Of a stretch of 64,000 nt of DNA, positions 1 to 11,493 are shown piece after piece. The DNA comes from Salvia splendens (taxonomy: Eukaryota; Streptophyta; Magnoliopsida; Lamiales; Lamiaceae). Where the stretch lies: contig NW_024598553.1 of the NCBI RefSeq assembly GCF_004379255.2, positions 45,340-109,339 of the forward strand, given 5' to 3'. The notes under the pieces are model-generated. The model did no database searches and was not told the DNA's origin. It saw only the letters and a list, made by a program, of their open reading frames with translations. Positions within the stretch are counted from its first letter, which is position 1; every line of letters begins with the position of its first letter. A program made the translations under genes and the position numbers.

Positions 1-940
1 CCGCAATGTCCCACATCTCTTGAGCTGTTTGCGGACTGCATTCCACGAGCTTTCTGTAGAGAGCTCCGGGCAGGATTCCATTTTGGAATGCCGAAATGAC
101 AAGTAGATCGTTGAGATCATCTACTTGTAGGCATTCCTTGTGGAATCTCGTCATGAAGTCGTTGATCTTTTCGTCGCGACCTTGACGTATAGAAAGCAGC
201 TGAGCCGAAGTGATCCGGGCTTCCGCTTTCTGAAAGAACCTCCTGTGGAAAGCCTCCATTAGATCTCGGTAAGATCTAATGCTGCCTTGGGGGAGGCTAT
301 CGAACCACCTTCTTGCGTTCCAGATAAGCAGCTCGGGGAACAGCTTGCACATATGGACCTCATTGAGACCTTGGTTCGCCATATTATACTGATAGCGTCC
401 CAGGAAGTCATGAGGATCCACCAACCCGTCATAAGTCATCGACGGAGTTCGGTAGTTCTGTGGAAGGGGAGTTCGGGTGATATCGTCCGAGAACGGAGTC
501 TTCAATGCTCCGTACATGGCGAACCCGACATCTCTTCGGTATGGAGGAGATGGAGATCTCCTGTGATTCCGGTACCGAGGAGGAACAGGAACATGTCGGG
601 GTTGAGGATTCTTCTTCCTGGAAGACACGGCACTACTGCGGTAGTGACTTTCATGTCTGGATGAGGAAGGAGAACTCACCGTTTTCGTCTTCGGCTGTTG
701 GCTCTTTTGCAGGAAGGCTAAGAACTCATCCTGCTTCTCAGCCAAGAACAGCTTGACAGCCTCATTCAAATCAGGCTGCTGGGAAGACTCGGTGTGTGGA
801 CCTTTTGAGCGGCTTGTTCCTTCATCGTGAAAACTGGAAGTAGATGTCTCCCGAGGCTGTTTTCCGGACCTGCGGGCTGGACTAGCTTCCTCATGGTTTT
901 CACGAACGGTATTACGGGTAGTGTGTGATCTGGTATGCAT
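1..940 (-). CDS. gag, partial (retrotransposon copy 1)
   Basis: The gag start codon is at 940-938 on the minus strand, right after the primer-binding region. The protein starts MHTRSHTTR and continues with a charged Ser/Arg/Pro-rich stretch, then ESSQQPDLNEAVKLFLAEKQ, the same order as gag of the complete copy. I saw no stop in the parts read to the window edge. The full-length copy has a 1-nt deletion near 30946; the equivalent position here (about 155) is intact, which shows the ancestral frame. Function: structural nucleocapsid protein of a virus-like particle. Confidence 0.8.
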   Translation of the reverse strand, partial: MHTRSHTTRNTVRENHEEASPARRSGKQPRETSTSSFHDEGTSRSKGPHTESSQQPDLNEAVKLFLAEKQDEFLAFLQKSQQPKTKTVSSPSSSRHESHYRSSAVSSRKKNPQPRHVPVPPRYRNHRRSPSPPYRRDVGFAMYGALKTPFSDDITRTPLPQNYRTPSMTYDGLVDPHDFLGRYQYNMANQGLNEVHMCKLFPELLIWNARRWFDSLPQGSIRSYRDLMEAFHRRFFQKAEARITSAQLLSIRQGRDEKINDFMTRFHKECLQVDDLNDLLVISAFQNGILPGALYRKLVECSPQTAQEMWDIA

Positions 941-1016
941 TTTTTTGGGGTGGAAAAAGGGTCAAAAATTCGCTTTATCACAAATTTGGTTCTCTGTTTC
1001 CCACAGACGGCGCCAG

Positions 1017-1718
1017 TGATGAATCCGCGAATTTCTGATGTTTGTAAATGCGGGTAGAAGATAAAGACTACGACACAAAGAATTTACGTGGTTCGATTTA
1101 CTGAAGTAAATCTACGTCCACGGGAAGAAGGGAGGGCAAGATTGTATTGCTTGATCTGGGATTACAGCTTACAACACAGACTTGCTATATGATCTTTTAT
1201 CTCTAGAGTTAGTCCCTCCTGGTCTATCAGATCTAAGTTCTATTTATATATTGAACTGAGATCGTGGCTTGCATCACCACCCTAAGTCGTGGAGGTCATG
1301 GAGGTCATGAGATCCTGCATGGCCACTAACTAGGCAGTGGCTTACATCATCAGTAATTATGTCGTGGATGTCGTGGAGGTCATGAGAGCCTGCATGGGTC
1401 CACCACTAGATAGATCGTGTAGTGGAGGTCGTGGCTCCCAGTTCGGTATTGCCGAGCAGCTTTTGCCGATGCTGAGACCGAACTGCTGAACTATTGCCGA
1501 GCAGCTTTGTAGAGCTTGATGCCGACCTGAGAGCAGAGTTTGATTGGTTGGCTTTTACCGAGCTGTAGGCTGGGGCCGAACTCTTTGGTTGTGCCGAACT
1601 GAACTTCTTTAGTTATGCCGGACTGATACTCTTTAGTCATGCCGAACTGATACTCTTTCTTGGGCTTTAGGCTGATGGGCTTTACTGCTGTTGGGCTTGT
1701 TTAGTACGTACTCCATCA
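1017..1718 (-). repeat. 5' LTR of retrotransposon copy 1
   Basis: 702 bp, bounded by TG at 1017-1018 and CA at 1717-1718. It shares the start (TGATG.ATCCGCGAATTTC), the middle (TTACGTGGTTCGATTTACTG) and the end (TTGGGCTTGTTTAGTACG) with the other two copies. It has fewer of the internal CCGAACT-type repeats than the 803-bp LTRs of the full copy. A minus-strand TATATAAATA at about 1243-1253 is a plausible promoter TATA box. Confidence 0.9.
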
Positions 1719-1927
1719 ATCAGTATCCCTAAAAACTCCTCATGTCACATTATCAGGACAAGCCACTGGACAAACAATAGCCCAGCCACAATAAACAAAA
1801 TTATAAAAACAAATAATTAACAATCACACAAAATACGGAACTAAATTTTTGACACAGATACGGGAATACTCAATAATAATATTAAAATTTTAAAAAATAC
1901 ATTAATTAAAAAAAGTACATTAATTTT

Positions 1928-3329
1928 TTAAAAAAAATCCTCCTCCACACACGAGCCCCCGCCGTTGTCGCCGCTATCCGGGACCCCCAAATCTGCGGCA
2001 TCTGAGCCCGCGTCTGAGGCCCCCACCTGTGCCGCGGCGGAGGTTAAATCGGCCCGCATACTCACGAGCATCGCGTGGAGAAAATTCTTCTCCTCGGGGT
2101 CGGTTACCGCCCTCCATTCAGCTAAGACCTTCCACATCTAAGAGTGCGTTTGTTGACGTGCGAAGAAGGCGAGGTCGGTTGTCGACTGGCCAACAGGGGG
2201 GATGCCGACTGGACCTCCTGGGAGGCCTGGCGAGCCCGTTGCGCCCGCCTTTGACCAATCGGGCGAGTGCAGCGAGCAAACGCAGGAGGGGACGGGAACT
2301 CCTGTGCATCATCGGGGAGGTCGTGGGAACCGCCGCTGTTGCCGCCGCTGTAATCACCGGTATAGTTCATGCGCTGCTTCTTTGGCCAGCCAGCGTCTAC
2401 ACCTGCCCGAAACTTCTCGGAGTCCATCAGCACCTCGTAGCAGTTCCAGTAGGTGAACTCCTTGTAAAGCCTGGGCACATGGAACTCTTTCTCCGCCATC
2501 CTCCTGCAGTCCTCGTCAGTTTAGCCACTGGACTGCATGCGGAGGGCGTTGGTGTACAAGCCCAAAAATCGGGAGACCCCAGCCATGATTCGGTCCCACG
2601 CCTTCCGGCACTCCTCCCCGCTGCGTGGCCGCCCATCTGGGCAAAATGCCTTGTAGGCTGCTGCTATTTTAGCCCACAAGTTGACGATCCTCTGATTGTT
2701 CGAGGTGAGGGGATCATCGCAAACACTCACCTACGCCTTGGACAGCGCGACGTTCTCGGCGTCCGTCCACTTCCTCCGTGCCGGGCTGTCGTCACCAGCC
2801 GGCTGCGACGACTCGCCAACCACCCTCTTCCCCTTCTTCTTCTTGGGCGAGCCCCAACCCCGCCCTATTCCCCCGTTTGAACGGGAGTGCCCGCATCCCC
2901 GAGATCTATTCCCAACTCCTCTAAGGAGAAGGTCTCAAACCCAGTGTACTGCGTCTCCGCTGGGGTCGATGTGTGCGAAGAAGCAGTAACAAAATCAAGA
3001 CTTGGACGATAGACGTTGCCCCCCCCGGCGTCGACGTCCCCTGCATCCCCGGGTACCCCGGCATCATCTGCATCCCGGGTGCCCACCCTGGCATCATCTG
3101 CATCTCGGGTTGCATCCCCGGTACCCCTGCCCACCCGGCATCGCTGGCCCGCCCTACATCGCCGGCCCCCCGGCATCCCCTGCCATCCCGGCACACCACC
3201 CCCGGGCATCATCTGCTGCCAAGAGTACATGTTGTAGTACCCGGCCATCGGATCCCATCCACCTCTCACGGGTACCGTGGGGGTTTGAGACCCGCTCGTC
3301 CCTGGAGTAGGCTCGTTGTTGTGCTTCAT
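1928..3329 (-). pseudogene. Decayed PIF/Harbinger ORF1 (SANT/Myb-like DNA-binding protein)
   Basis: Minus-strand reading starts at the ATG 3329-3327 (MKHNNEPTPGTSGSQ). It passes through a Gly/Met/Pro-rich repeat (GMQMMPG and variants, about 3000-3200) and an acidic SLEELGIDLGD segment. A SANT/Myb-like trihelix part follows (NQRIVNLWAKIAAAYK, 2730-2521), then a NAM-associated-type C-terminal part (EFTYWNCYEVLMDSEKF, 2499-2122) and the end EWRAVTDPEEKNFLHAML (2137-1928). The pieces lie in different frames, so there are frameshifts near 2865-2730 and near 2150. An in-frame TAA lies at 2523-2521. Known role of the family: ORF1 helps the Harbinger transposase bind and enter the nucleus. No DDE transposase accompanies it here. 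The element's right end is at 3657; the left end was not found and may be interrupted by retrotransposon copy 1. Confidence 0.75.
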
Positions 3330-3481
3330 TTCGTGTTGTTGGTTTTGTACAGAAATTAAGATAGAGAGAGTACTCGTTATAACAAGTTGTGCAAATGAAA
3401 ATGACGTGCAAGTCGAGTATATATAGTGTTTCAAAAATTAAATTAAAAAAAAAATCCGTTTGCCGATTGCTCGCCGATCGG

Positions 3482-3657
3482 GAGCGATCAATGGCGGCCA
3501 GCCGATCGGCGAACGCTTCGGCCAGCGCGAGGGAATCGGCGTGCGCTCGCCGTTTTTCTCGCCGATTTGGCGCTCGCCGGCTGCAATGGTTCAGCGAGCG
3601 GACCGGCGAGCGCCAGGGATCGACTAGCCGATGGGCTCGCCGCCATTGCGGATGCTC
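3482..3657. repeat. Right terminal region of Harbinger element
   Basis: GC-rich subterminal region of repeated GCCGATCGG/GCTCGCCG motifs, ending in CGCCATTGCGGATGCTC at 3657 followed by TAA (3658-3660). Its reverse complement begins GAGCATCCGCAATGG, the same GAGCATC terminus as the elements at 10205 and 12245. Confidence 0.65.
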
Positions 3658-3758
3658 TAAATTGATGATATTTATGAGGTATTTTTCGAATCATCAAGAT
3701 CTACTTCTCTATGTTTTACGTATTACGTAGTAATTTATTTGAGCACATATTCAACATA

Positions 3759-3898
3759 GAGTTTAGGTGCTAATCAGATTTACAGAAAGAAAAAATGGAT
3801 TTATGATCCATAATTTATGTCACTACAAATTTTCTATTCAGTGCAGAGTTTAGGTGCTAATCAGTTTTACAGAAAGAAAAGATGGATTTATGATTCAA
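3759..3898. repeat. Imperfect tandem repeat, about 83-bp period
   Basis: GAGTTTAGGTGCTAATCAG, an ACAGAAAGAAAA run and ATGGATTTATGAT occur at 3759-3812 and again at 3845-3898 with a few changes. No gene is visible in 3661-4032; otherwise the stretch is AT-rich spacer. Confidence 0.7.
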
Positions 3899-4035
3899 AT
3901 TCTATTTAATAATATGCCATTACAAAAGTGCATGTCAGTCTTGAAAGATATTAGTACAAGAGGTTATTTTGAGTTAATTGGAACTATTAAGTATTATCAT
4001 CTTCAGCATTTTATGTCTGGTTAATTTTCTTCTTA

Positions 4036-5532
4036 GGCCACCCACAATGGGGTGCCCGATGGCGGCCATCGTCTTCGGGCGCGGACGATGCCTCCATTGT
4101 GGGTGCCCGCCATCGTCCGGGCCCTAAGCCCACGCCTGATGCATCGCGGAAGAAGCGCGGACGATGGCCTATCGTCCGCGCCATCGGGCGCCCCATTGTA
4201 GGCTCGGCGGACGATAGGCGCGGACGATGGCAGGCGTTTTTTTATTTTTTGTACCCCACCTTCATTTGTAACATTTCATTTCATGATTCCACTCTCGAAA
4301 CTCACATTCAGTAAGGAATCGTACGGTTTGTATGACATGGAGCCGTCTCCAAACCGACCCGTCGACGACTGCTGCGGCGCCGCCGCCGCCGCAGCAGTCG
4401 CCGACACCACCCCATCCGCCGCCGCTTCCGCCCCCGCCAAAGAGAAGCGGATCCGGCACCGCGCGGAAAAGTTGCCACCTCCGGGCAATTGTGAAGAGTA
4501 CGCCCCCGGCCGTACGAACTACCAGCCGGATGAAACCCTCGTATTGGCGAGGTGTTGGGTGGATATATCGGAGAACTTGATATTCGCGAACAACCAGAGG
4601 CAAGTGGCGTACTGAGAGCGCATCGTCGAGCGCTACAATGCGGCGAAGCCGCCGAGCTCGTACAAGCGCCAACGGGAGCAGCTCCACAAGCACTGAGATC
4701 AGGTGAAGAAACAAGTCAACCTGTTCGCGGCGGAGTACGAGAAGTGCTCGAGGGAGCAGGGGAGCGGTGAGAGCTTGAGCGACGTGCGCGCTAAAGCTCT
4801 GTTGTCGTACCAGTCCCTGTACGGCGACTTCAAGCATGAGGTCATCTGGGCGCTCTTGAGGGACAAGCAGAAGTTCCAAGGCGGGATTCTGCACACCGGT
4901 GCGACAAAGAGGACGAAGACCACCGAAGCTGGTGGTTACATGAGCAGCGAAAGGGGAACTCGTCCGGTGGACCTCAACCGGACCTACGAGGACATTGAGA
5001 GTTCCAGCACACCGACGTCCTCCTTACGTCCCATAGGCGTCAAGGCTGCGAAGGCCAAGGGGAATACGGCAGCGACATCATCCTCGACCGCCGCCGCCCC
5101 ATCGCCGATCCCGGTCCCGATCCCGACCCCGAGCCGGACGGCCGCCGCGTATGAGTCGTTGGCAACAGCCTCGATGGCGAAGACGTTGTTGCAGACACAC
5201 AAGGCCCTCAAGAAGTGTACGGACCCCGTCGAAGCCGAATATCTCCGAGGGTTGATCGATGAGCTGCGCCGGAAGTTGGAAATTGCGTAGATTAGCTAAC
5301 TTGAATCGTGTAACTTTTGTGTAATTAATGCAATCTTCGCCTATTTTTAGTTACTCGTTCTGTTTTTTAATTAGTTTGCATTATATATTTGAAAACATTT
5401 AAATTAATTAATAAAACAATAGTAAAACATATAGGGCGCGCCTTAAGGCGCCCCATTGCAGGTTGAGGTAGGAGGATAAAACTGATGATGTGGCGCGCCA
5501 GAGAGCGCACCTTAGGTCGCCCATTGTGGATT
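4036..5532 (+). mobile_element. PIF/Harbinger element carrying ORF1 only
   Basis: The left end GGCCACCCACAATGGGG at 4036 is preceded by TTA (4033-4035). The right end is near CGCCCATTGTGG at about 5532, whose complement CCACAATGGGCG pairs with the left end. I could not find a clean TTA after it, so the right border is approximate. The termini are flanked by GC-rich CGGACGAT subterminal repeats, also seen in the MITE at 60770. It contains only an ORF1 gene with two stops, hence non-autonomous. Confidence 0.65.
4337..5290 (+). pseudogene. PIF/Harbinger ORF1 (NAM-associated/SANT-like) with two TGA stops
   Basis: Reading from ATG 4337 (MEPSPNRPVDDC; an in-frame ATG at 4283 is an alternative). 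An Ala/Pro-rich N-terminus precedes a SANT/trihelix-like DNA-binding part (DETLVLARCWVDISE), then KRQREQLHKH and QVNLFAAEYEKCSREQGSG. A NAM-associated-type C-terminal part follows (YQSLYGDFKHEVIWALLRDK), then a Ser/Pro-rich linker and a helical tail ending at 5290. The frame is uninterrupted except for TGA at 4613-4615 and 4694-4696, both where the family usually has Trp (TGG). No frameshift is needed. These proteins are often annotated as glutathione S-transferase T3-like in plants, but they are transposon ORF1 proteins. The product is probably dead. Confidence 0.8.
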
Positions 5533-6082
5533 TGAAACTGAAAATCCTATTGCTAATAATTATTAAAAAAAATTAAAGGGCAAAATAAATTTAAGCATGG
5601 GCAAAATTGGAAGTTTGAAATTCAACTTGAGTCCACACATCACATCCATACCCTAATTTTTAGGCGCATCTTTGGGCCACAAAACAACCTTTTAATATTC
5701 TCTTCTGGAAAAATATTTTTAAAATCGCCCCCCTTTTTGCTACCGTTTTTGACCCCTAATTTTTCAAATTAGGGATTTCATCATCGATCCTTTTCGCAAT
5801 TTCGTGTTTATCTTCCTTTATATCATCGAGATTCTCTGTTTCCTCAAATATAGCGCGTAAATTATCGCGCTATGATTGGATCAAACGTCCCAATTTCTGC
5901 TTTCCTCCTTTTTGGACGTTGACCTAATTCCATTCCTTCTTCTGCCTTCAAAGGGGGGTTTTGCCGTTTGCTTTTGTAATCGTAACGTAAAAATGCGAAA
6001 CGGCACCTCTGTTGTGAAGGGATGATGATTTTGTAGATAGTTTCTGTGTATATGTAGGGTTATATATCTATATTTCTGGAAG
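5533..6082. other. Upstream region of the SMR gene
   Basis: About 550 bp between the Harbinger end and the SMR start codon. It has AT-rich sequence, then a pyrimidine-rich stretch (5640-5950) typical of a plant 5' leader. No other gene is seen. I could not fix a TATA box or transcription start. Confidence 0.5.
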
Positions 6083-9000
6083 ATGACAAGTAGGAAGAAG
6101 AAATCGAGAGCCGCTAGGAATGGGAATGCTGAAACTCATGCTAAAAGATCTGGAGAAAATGGGCAGAAATCCGAGAAAAATGCGGTAGAAGCGTTTGCTT
6201 CGATGTCTTTGGGGGAAGCTCCGATTAGGGCTGCAGAGATCCCTGAAAAGGCTGCAGTGATGGAGGATCAGAGCACCACGTGTTCGAGCTCAAACGGGAG
6301 CTATGAAATGGGCTCGTGCTCGAGCTCAAGCTCGAATGCTTCGGATATGTTTGGTTTGGGGAATGGTTTCCGTCAAGAGGAGGAGCTTAAGCAGAAGAGT
6401 AGGCCTAAGATGAAGAGAGTTGTTGCTACTTCTGGAACTGTGTCGAACATGCTGGGGAAGGACTATGTGAGGTCTGTGCCAAAAAGGGAGGCTTGGAAAA
6501 GTAACGGTTTTCTCGAGGAGAATTGGAGCAAGGAGGCTGAACTGTTTCTCTGCTCGATGCTTGGAGATGACTGTGAATTAAGCATGGCTGTAGTTAGTGA
6601 TGTATTGTGTGAGTTGTTTGTGATCATGTGTCAACACTTTCCTTTTTTTGCTATTTGTTGGTTTTTGTTCCTAACTTGGAGGATTGGTTTGGGGTTGGAT
6701 TTAGGTCATAATATGAAGTATCTTAGATTTTAAGAGGAGGATTTGATGCCATGAGATGTACTTTTTTTGTCTAGGAACTGGGAATGTTGAATGTGAGTAA
6801 TTTGTATTGGTTAATTGCCAAATTGTGGAAGAGTAGAAGAGGATGACACTTGCTTTTGAATAGAAATAGGTTCTTTCTAGGGGATAAGGATTGTAGGTTG
6901 TACTTCAGTGGAGTATGTTTTTTTGGATAGTTCTAGATTCTTTGTATCCTAAACTCATCTATACTTTTGCAGGTCAGTGCGGAAATAACCTAGATAAGGT
7001 GAATGACACTAGCTCTCTTTCTTTCTTTGCCTAAACTTTTGTTTTTCGAAGTAACTATGCAATGTGTCTTTTCCTTTTGAAGTATCGGGGTAGTAGCTAA
7101 ACTCCAAGTTTTGATTCATTTCATATCTGGGTTTTTATGCCTTATATTTGTCAGGCTTTGGATACGTTGCTTGAATTGTCAGCTTCCTCAAATGAGCAAC
7201 CCGGTGGCTATTACGAGTCTACTAGCAGTGAATCAAGTGAAAATGTATGCTGAAAATGATTGCCTTTTATCTTTTCCAGTCTACGTTAGGATTCACCAAT
7301 CTTCTACTGAGCATGCTCATGTACTTTGCTAGTAGGTAGTAGTATAATAAGGCAATGACATTTTACATTAGGTTGAAACTGCATAGAATATGACAACAAC
7401 TAAGGTGTATTACTTAGTGTTAGAATTGGATGAAATAATAAAATTTTATAATTGACTGTTGTGTTGCAGGTAATTGATGGAACATCTGACTCAACTTATC
7501 GTTCAGCATTTGTTGAACCTGGCAATGTGTGGTTTTCAGGAGACCTATTCTGGTAATGGAGTTGTTCTGCTTCTTCATGATCAATGTCTTACTATATTCC
7601 CAAGTTAAATGGTTTTATCAGTTTCATTTGTTTGACCGGAACTTCGAAGTGCAGAGTTCATAGACTATAAGTGTTAATCATTCTCTATAAGAAAAACGAA
7701 TTCATAATCATTCTACTTCCTCAAATTCTTAATGTATCATGGGCAAATTTTACTTTTGAGTAATTTCTGTGTACAATGATATCTATTGAATAAGCTCATT
7801 CTTTGCTTTCTTTTACCATCTGATTCAGAGACACATTTTCCTGTAAATGACCCATGGATCAATTTACAAGGGAACATATTGTGTTTTCAGAGGGTTGTCC
7901 ATCAAGGAAAATTCTGCGTTGGAGATAATTGAAGAGCATTATATATTGTGAGAATGGAAAACATGCAAAAGTTGTATGTTCTCAAGTGATGGGAACGCAT
8001 TATACTATTAATATGATTACTAGTTTCAGCATGATGAAGTTGATCTCCTTATTGGATACTTGGTTTGTGGATGCTTAACTGGATCGCTCATTTTTATTGC
8101 CTCAGGGATGATCCAAAATTTCCCCAATCCAGTGGGTCCCGCTGCAAATCAGAGAAAGTAGTCAAGGAGGCAGAACTTCCTCAGAAGGTGTTGCAATCCT
8201 TGTTTAATATGCCCACGCCCAAGGAAGCCGAACAAGAACCTAACAAAATGAACTGGAGAAATATTGTTAAGAAAATGGTTTCCCTTGGTCAAGGATCTAA
8301 AGATGAAAATGAACAGCAGCAGCAGCATATCCATGGTACTGATAAAAATGTTTACTGGTGGGATTCTCTTGTAAAATGTTTTTGGTTAATGCTGATGATT
8401 TTTGTTCTCTGCTGCATCGGTTTTACTTGTTCCTTGTGTGTTCTCTTGTCACTCGCCCCTAATTTATAAGCTATTATGAAATTTTATGTTATTTCTAGCC
8501 CAAACTTAAAATTAACTGATCTCAAACTTGTAGCTCAAGGAGACGAATATCATGTGCTCAGGGAAACTGCCCATGAGCACTGGGATTCAATGAAATCATA
8601 CTATCAAAAGGTCATAACTGCTGTTTCTTTACGCGGCTGTAATTGGTTTTCAAATTAGATCCTTTAATCTGAGAAGGCTTATTATGCTGCAGGCTGTTAC
8701 AGCATATTCAAGTGGCGAGAGAGGATATGCATCTTATCTTTCTGAGCAGGTATTTTACCTTAATTAGCTCATATGCTCTCTCCGGGTGGTCTTTGTATTC
8801 TGTTGGTGTGTGTATACTGTACACTTGCTTAGAAGGAGGCTTGTCTGCGGGGTTGCTATTGATTTATTATTCTATCCAAGAAGCTACCCTACAGTGCATT
8901 CCTTCCTTCACATTCGATGTTACCATATCCTCTGTGCAATGGCTTTAAATAGTGCTTTGCCTTCTATAAGCTTTGGATTTAGTTGCTGCATGCTATACTC

Positions 9001-9761
9001 TTCATTAGATCCCTCTCTGCACATGTATTTACGTGTGTATAGCACTCCCTTAGTGTCTGTGTCACCACATATCAGGTTAAATTTTTCGTTGCATAGTAAT
9101 GCTTACGAGATCTCTATGGATGGCTGCAGGGGAAGTTGCAAAACAAGAAGGCTCAAGAGGCAGATGTGAAGGCTAGCCGAGATATATTTGCTGCAAGGTG
9201 GGGCTTATTGACAGTTGAAGAAAGACTATGTTGTTAGTAGATTTGTCCACTTCACCTATTTCTCGAATTGCAGGAACAAGAACATAGAAAACATGATAAC
9301 AATCGATCTGCACGGACAACATATTAAGCAAGCAATGAAGGTTCTGAAGCTCCACCTTCTGTTTGGAGCATACGTCCGATGTAGGATTCCACACCACCTC
9401 TTCACACTAAGATTAATTGCCATTTTGGAATCAGATTTCTTAGCTTCCAACACTTACTCTTCTTTTCTTTATCTTGCAACTCCCAGCTGTGAAGGTATTC
9501 AGGGTTATCACTGGATGTGGCAGCCATGGCGTTGGCAAGTCGAAGCTAAAAACCTCGGTAAGATTGAATCAAGCTTCCAACTACAAGGACTCTTTTTTGA
9601 CCTTGTTCGATCTTTCTGAACTCTGTGCGCAGGTCATTGGTCTTCTGCAGAAAGAGGGTATTAAATGGTCGGAGGAGAACCGCGGAACACTGCTCGTGAG
9701 GCTCGAGGGGCAGACGGACTTCAGCTTCCTCGACTCGGGTTCAGGCAGCGACGGTGATTAA
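6083..9761 (+). CDS. SMR (small MutS-related) domain protein, At5g58720 type
   Basis: Eleven exons with GT-AG introns and consistent phase: 6083-6608, 6973-6998, 7155-7244, 7470-7552, 8106-8335, 8534-8610, 8693-8749, 9130-9197, 9274-9380, 9487-9557, 9633-9761; 487 aa. A basic, Ser-rich N-terminus (MTSRKKKSRAARNG) comes first. A CUE/UBA-like helical segment follows across exons 1-3 (LCSMLGDD...DVLCQCGNNLDKALDTLLELSASS). The DUF1771-type helical region is YHVLRETAHEHWDSMKSYYQ to LQNKKAQEADVKASRDIFAARN. The C-terminal SMR domain has IDLHGQHIKQAMKVLK and TGCGSHGVGKSKLK. SMR domains are nucleic-acid-binding and often endonucleolytic; the cellular role of this plant subgroup is not established. In Arabidopsis the homologue lies next to cyclophilin CYP20-1/ROC7, and a cyclophilin of that type lies about 5.5 kb downstream here. 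Confidence 0.92.
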
Positions 9762-10204
9762 CCCAGGCAGGTTAGCACCAGTTCTATATTTTGGCATTCC
9801 TTCCTTGTATCTCTGGAAGAAGTCCTCAAAGTTGATATCTTATGAAGATTTAGGTGTACAATGTTAGAGAAGAGAACTAACTCTGTTCCAGATTAGGCTT
9901 TTCTAGTTTGGTTTGATGTGGGCTGCAAATAAACTAATTGTAGCTAACCATTATTGGCATCATTTGTATTCTGTACAAATTTGTTGATTTGAGGAATATT
10001 ATTATTCAATCTCTGATTGTTGACTTGTGTAATACTATCTCTCATGGGGTTTGTGATATTTGCAAAATTTTTATTGTGTTGTTTGTGTTATGCATTACCA
10101 TTATTCCGTCATTTTGCCATAAAATGTCGTAAATTCGCTTTTATCCCTCGTGACTGCATGACAAAATTGAACAATTAAGAATTTGCTAAAGCTATCATTT
10201 TTTA
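9762..10204. other. 3' flank of SMR gene, no other gene seen
   Basis: About 440 bp of AT-rich sequence after the stop codon, presumably 3' UTR, ending at the Harbinger target site TTA (10202-10204). Confidence 0.5.
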
Positions 10205-10431
10205 GAGCATCCACAACCGTGCTCTTGCCAGCGAGCACGGTTGTGGTCCCGGCGCCACTATTCCTACATGCTCTCTGGCAAGAGCACAACACCCACAGTT
10301 GTGCTCTTCCGCAAGCACGAGCACAATTCAATTTGAAATTCAATTAAACAAAAACATTTCCATAATATTAAAATTCATTAAAAACCCACAATAAATATTA
10401 CAAATTACAAATAAAATAAAAAAGATATAAT

Positions 10432-10493
10432 TAAACTCCTAAAAATTAAAAATTACATAATTAAACTCCTAAAAATTAAAAATTACATAATTA
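10432..10493. repeat. Two-copy tandem repeat, about 31 bp
   Basis: AATTAAACTCCTAAAAATTA plus AAAATTACAT occurs twice in a row inside the 3' end of the Harbinger element. Confidence 0.75.
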
Positions 10494-11493
10494 AAGCACT
10501 ACTCCCAATTGTCTTTGGAGGCCCAATATCATGGCCTCGTGCGATCGAAGTTGCGAGGGGGTCATAGTGGACCTATCGGCCATATTGAGTTGGGCCAAAA
10601 GCTGCCACAACGAGTTGGTTGGGGGGGGGTGGAGGTGGCTCATATGGAACGGGAGCGGGAACTGGAGCATCGGTGGTTGCAGCCACGGCTCGACGGCGGT
10701 TGGCCGCCGCCTTCTTCCTTCCTTGCGGTCAACGTTGGGAACCACTCGGGCCAGTGTCGGGGCTACTCAAGTTAGCTCCGGCGAGTTGGCTAGCCACTTC
10801 TTCGGAGCCGGTGTCAGATAGGGATACCGACCTTGACCGTTTGGAGGAGCCGCTAGAGGAGGATGTTACGCCTCCCATATACTTCGGGTGCGTCCGCGTC
10901 TCCTGCCAAACGTTGAGGTACTTGAACGGCTTGTAGTTAATGGATTGGTAGGTGCTCATCGCGGCAGTGATGAAGTCGACCTCGTTCCGGCCGCTCCCCG
11001 CATTCCGCTCTTCCTGGCGGAAATAGCCATTGAACTTGCCAATTTCATCGTTGGCTCGGAAGATGGCGTTGCGCACCATACTCTCGTTGCGCTCGACTGT
11101 TCCCGGCGGCCGGTTTTCATTGTACCGGCGAGCGATGCGCCACCAAAAGTGATCACTGGATTGGTTCGTGCCAACCACCGGATCTTCGGAGATTTCCAAG
11201 TAGGCCTTGAACAATTTATCCATCTCCGCCGGAGTGTACGGTGTGCGGACACCGCGAGTAGGATGAGTCGGAGTTTGGGAGGGGGCGGTCGGCCTAGGCT
11301 CCGGTGTCCACCCGTATCGCCCTTCGGGGGCACCTTGGTCGTCGATTGGGTATGGCCGGTAGCCACCCGGAACGCCCGAACTTTGGTTTTGAGGAGGGGC
11401 CGAGTATTCCGTTTCCGGACTAGGAAACGGTGGTGAACCGAACCATTCGAGGTTCCAACCGAAGCCCGGGGGGTTATTGTCGTGGCCGGACAT
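10491..11493 (-). pseudogene. Harbinger ORF1, SANT/Myb-like, frameshifted C-terminus
   Basis: ATG at 11493 starts MSGHDNNPPGFGWN. A Pro/Gly-rich N-terminus is followed by GVRTPYTPAEMDKLFKAYLE, then ISEDPVVGTNQSSDHFWWRI and an MVRNAIFRANDEIGKFNGYF helical segment. YKPFKYLNVWQETRTHPKYM resembles the lead into the NAM-associated part. The first 254 residues are open to a TGA at 10729. The expected C-terminal end (PPPPTNSLWQLLAQLN to LGLQRQLGVVL, 10650-10491) is open in another frame, so there is at least one indel near 10735 and probably one at the G/C run near 10620-10630. Most of the DNA-binding part could still be made. Family role: partner of the Harbinger transposase. Confidence 0.8.

Larger units (their letters stand above)
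1..1718 (-). mobile_element. Ty3/gypsy Tat-type retrotransposon copy 1, 5' end (cut by window edge)
   Basis: This is the 5' part of an LTR retrotransposon read on the minus strand: LTR at 1017-1718, primer-binding region at about 998-1016, gag from 940 leftwards. It matches the complete copy at 21319-32615 in LTR, primer site and gag order. The rest of the element lies left of the window, so its far LTR and target duplication cannot be checked. The base after the LTR begins ATCAG (1719-1723), the expected target-site copy. Confidence 0.9.

Noticed and set aside
2029..2880. 283-residue plus-strand protein
   Set aside because: Lies opposite the Harbinger ORF1 pseudogene; the conserved motifs are all on the minus strand.
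4262..4894. 210-residue minus-strand protein
   Set aside because: Shadow of the plus-strand ORF1 pseudogene, which carries the recognisable family motifs.
10888..11436. 182-residue plus-strand protein
   Set aside because: Shadow of the Harbinger ORF1 at 11493-10729.
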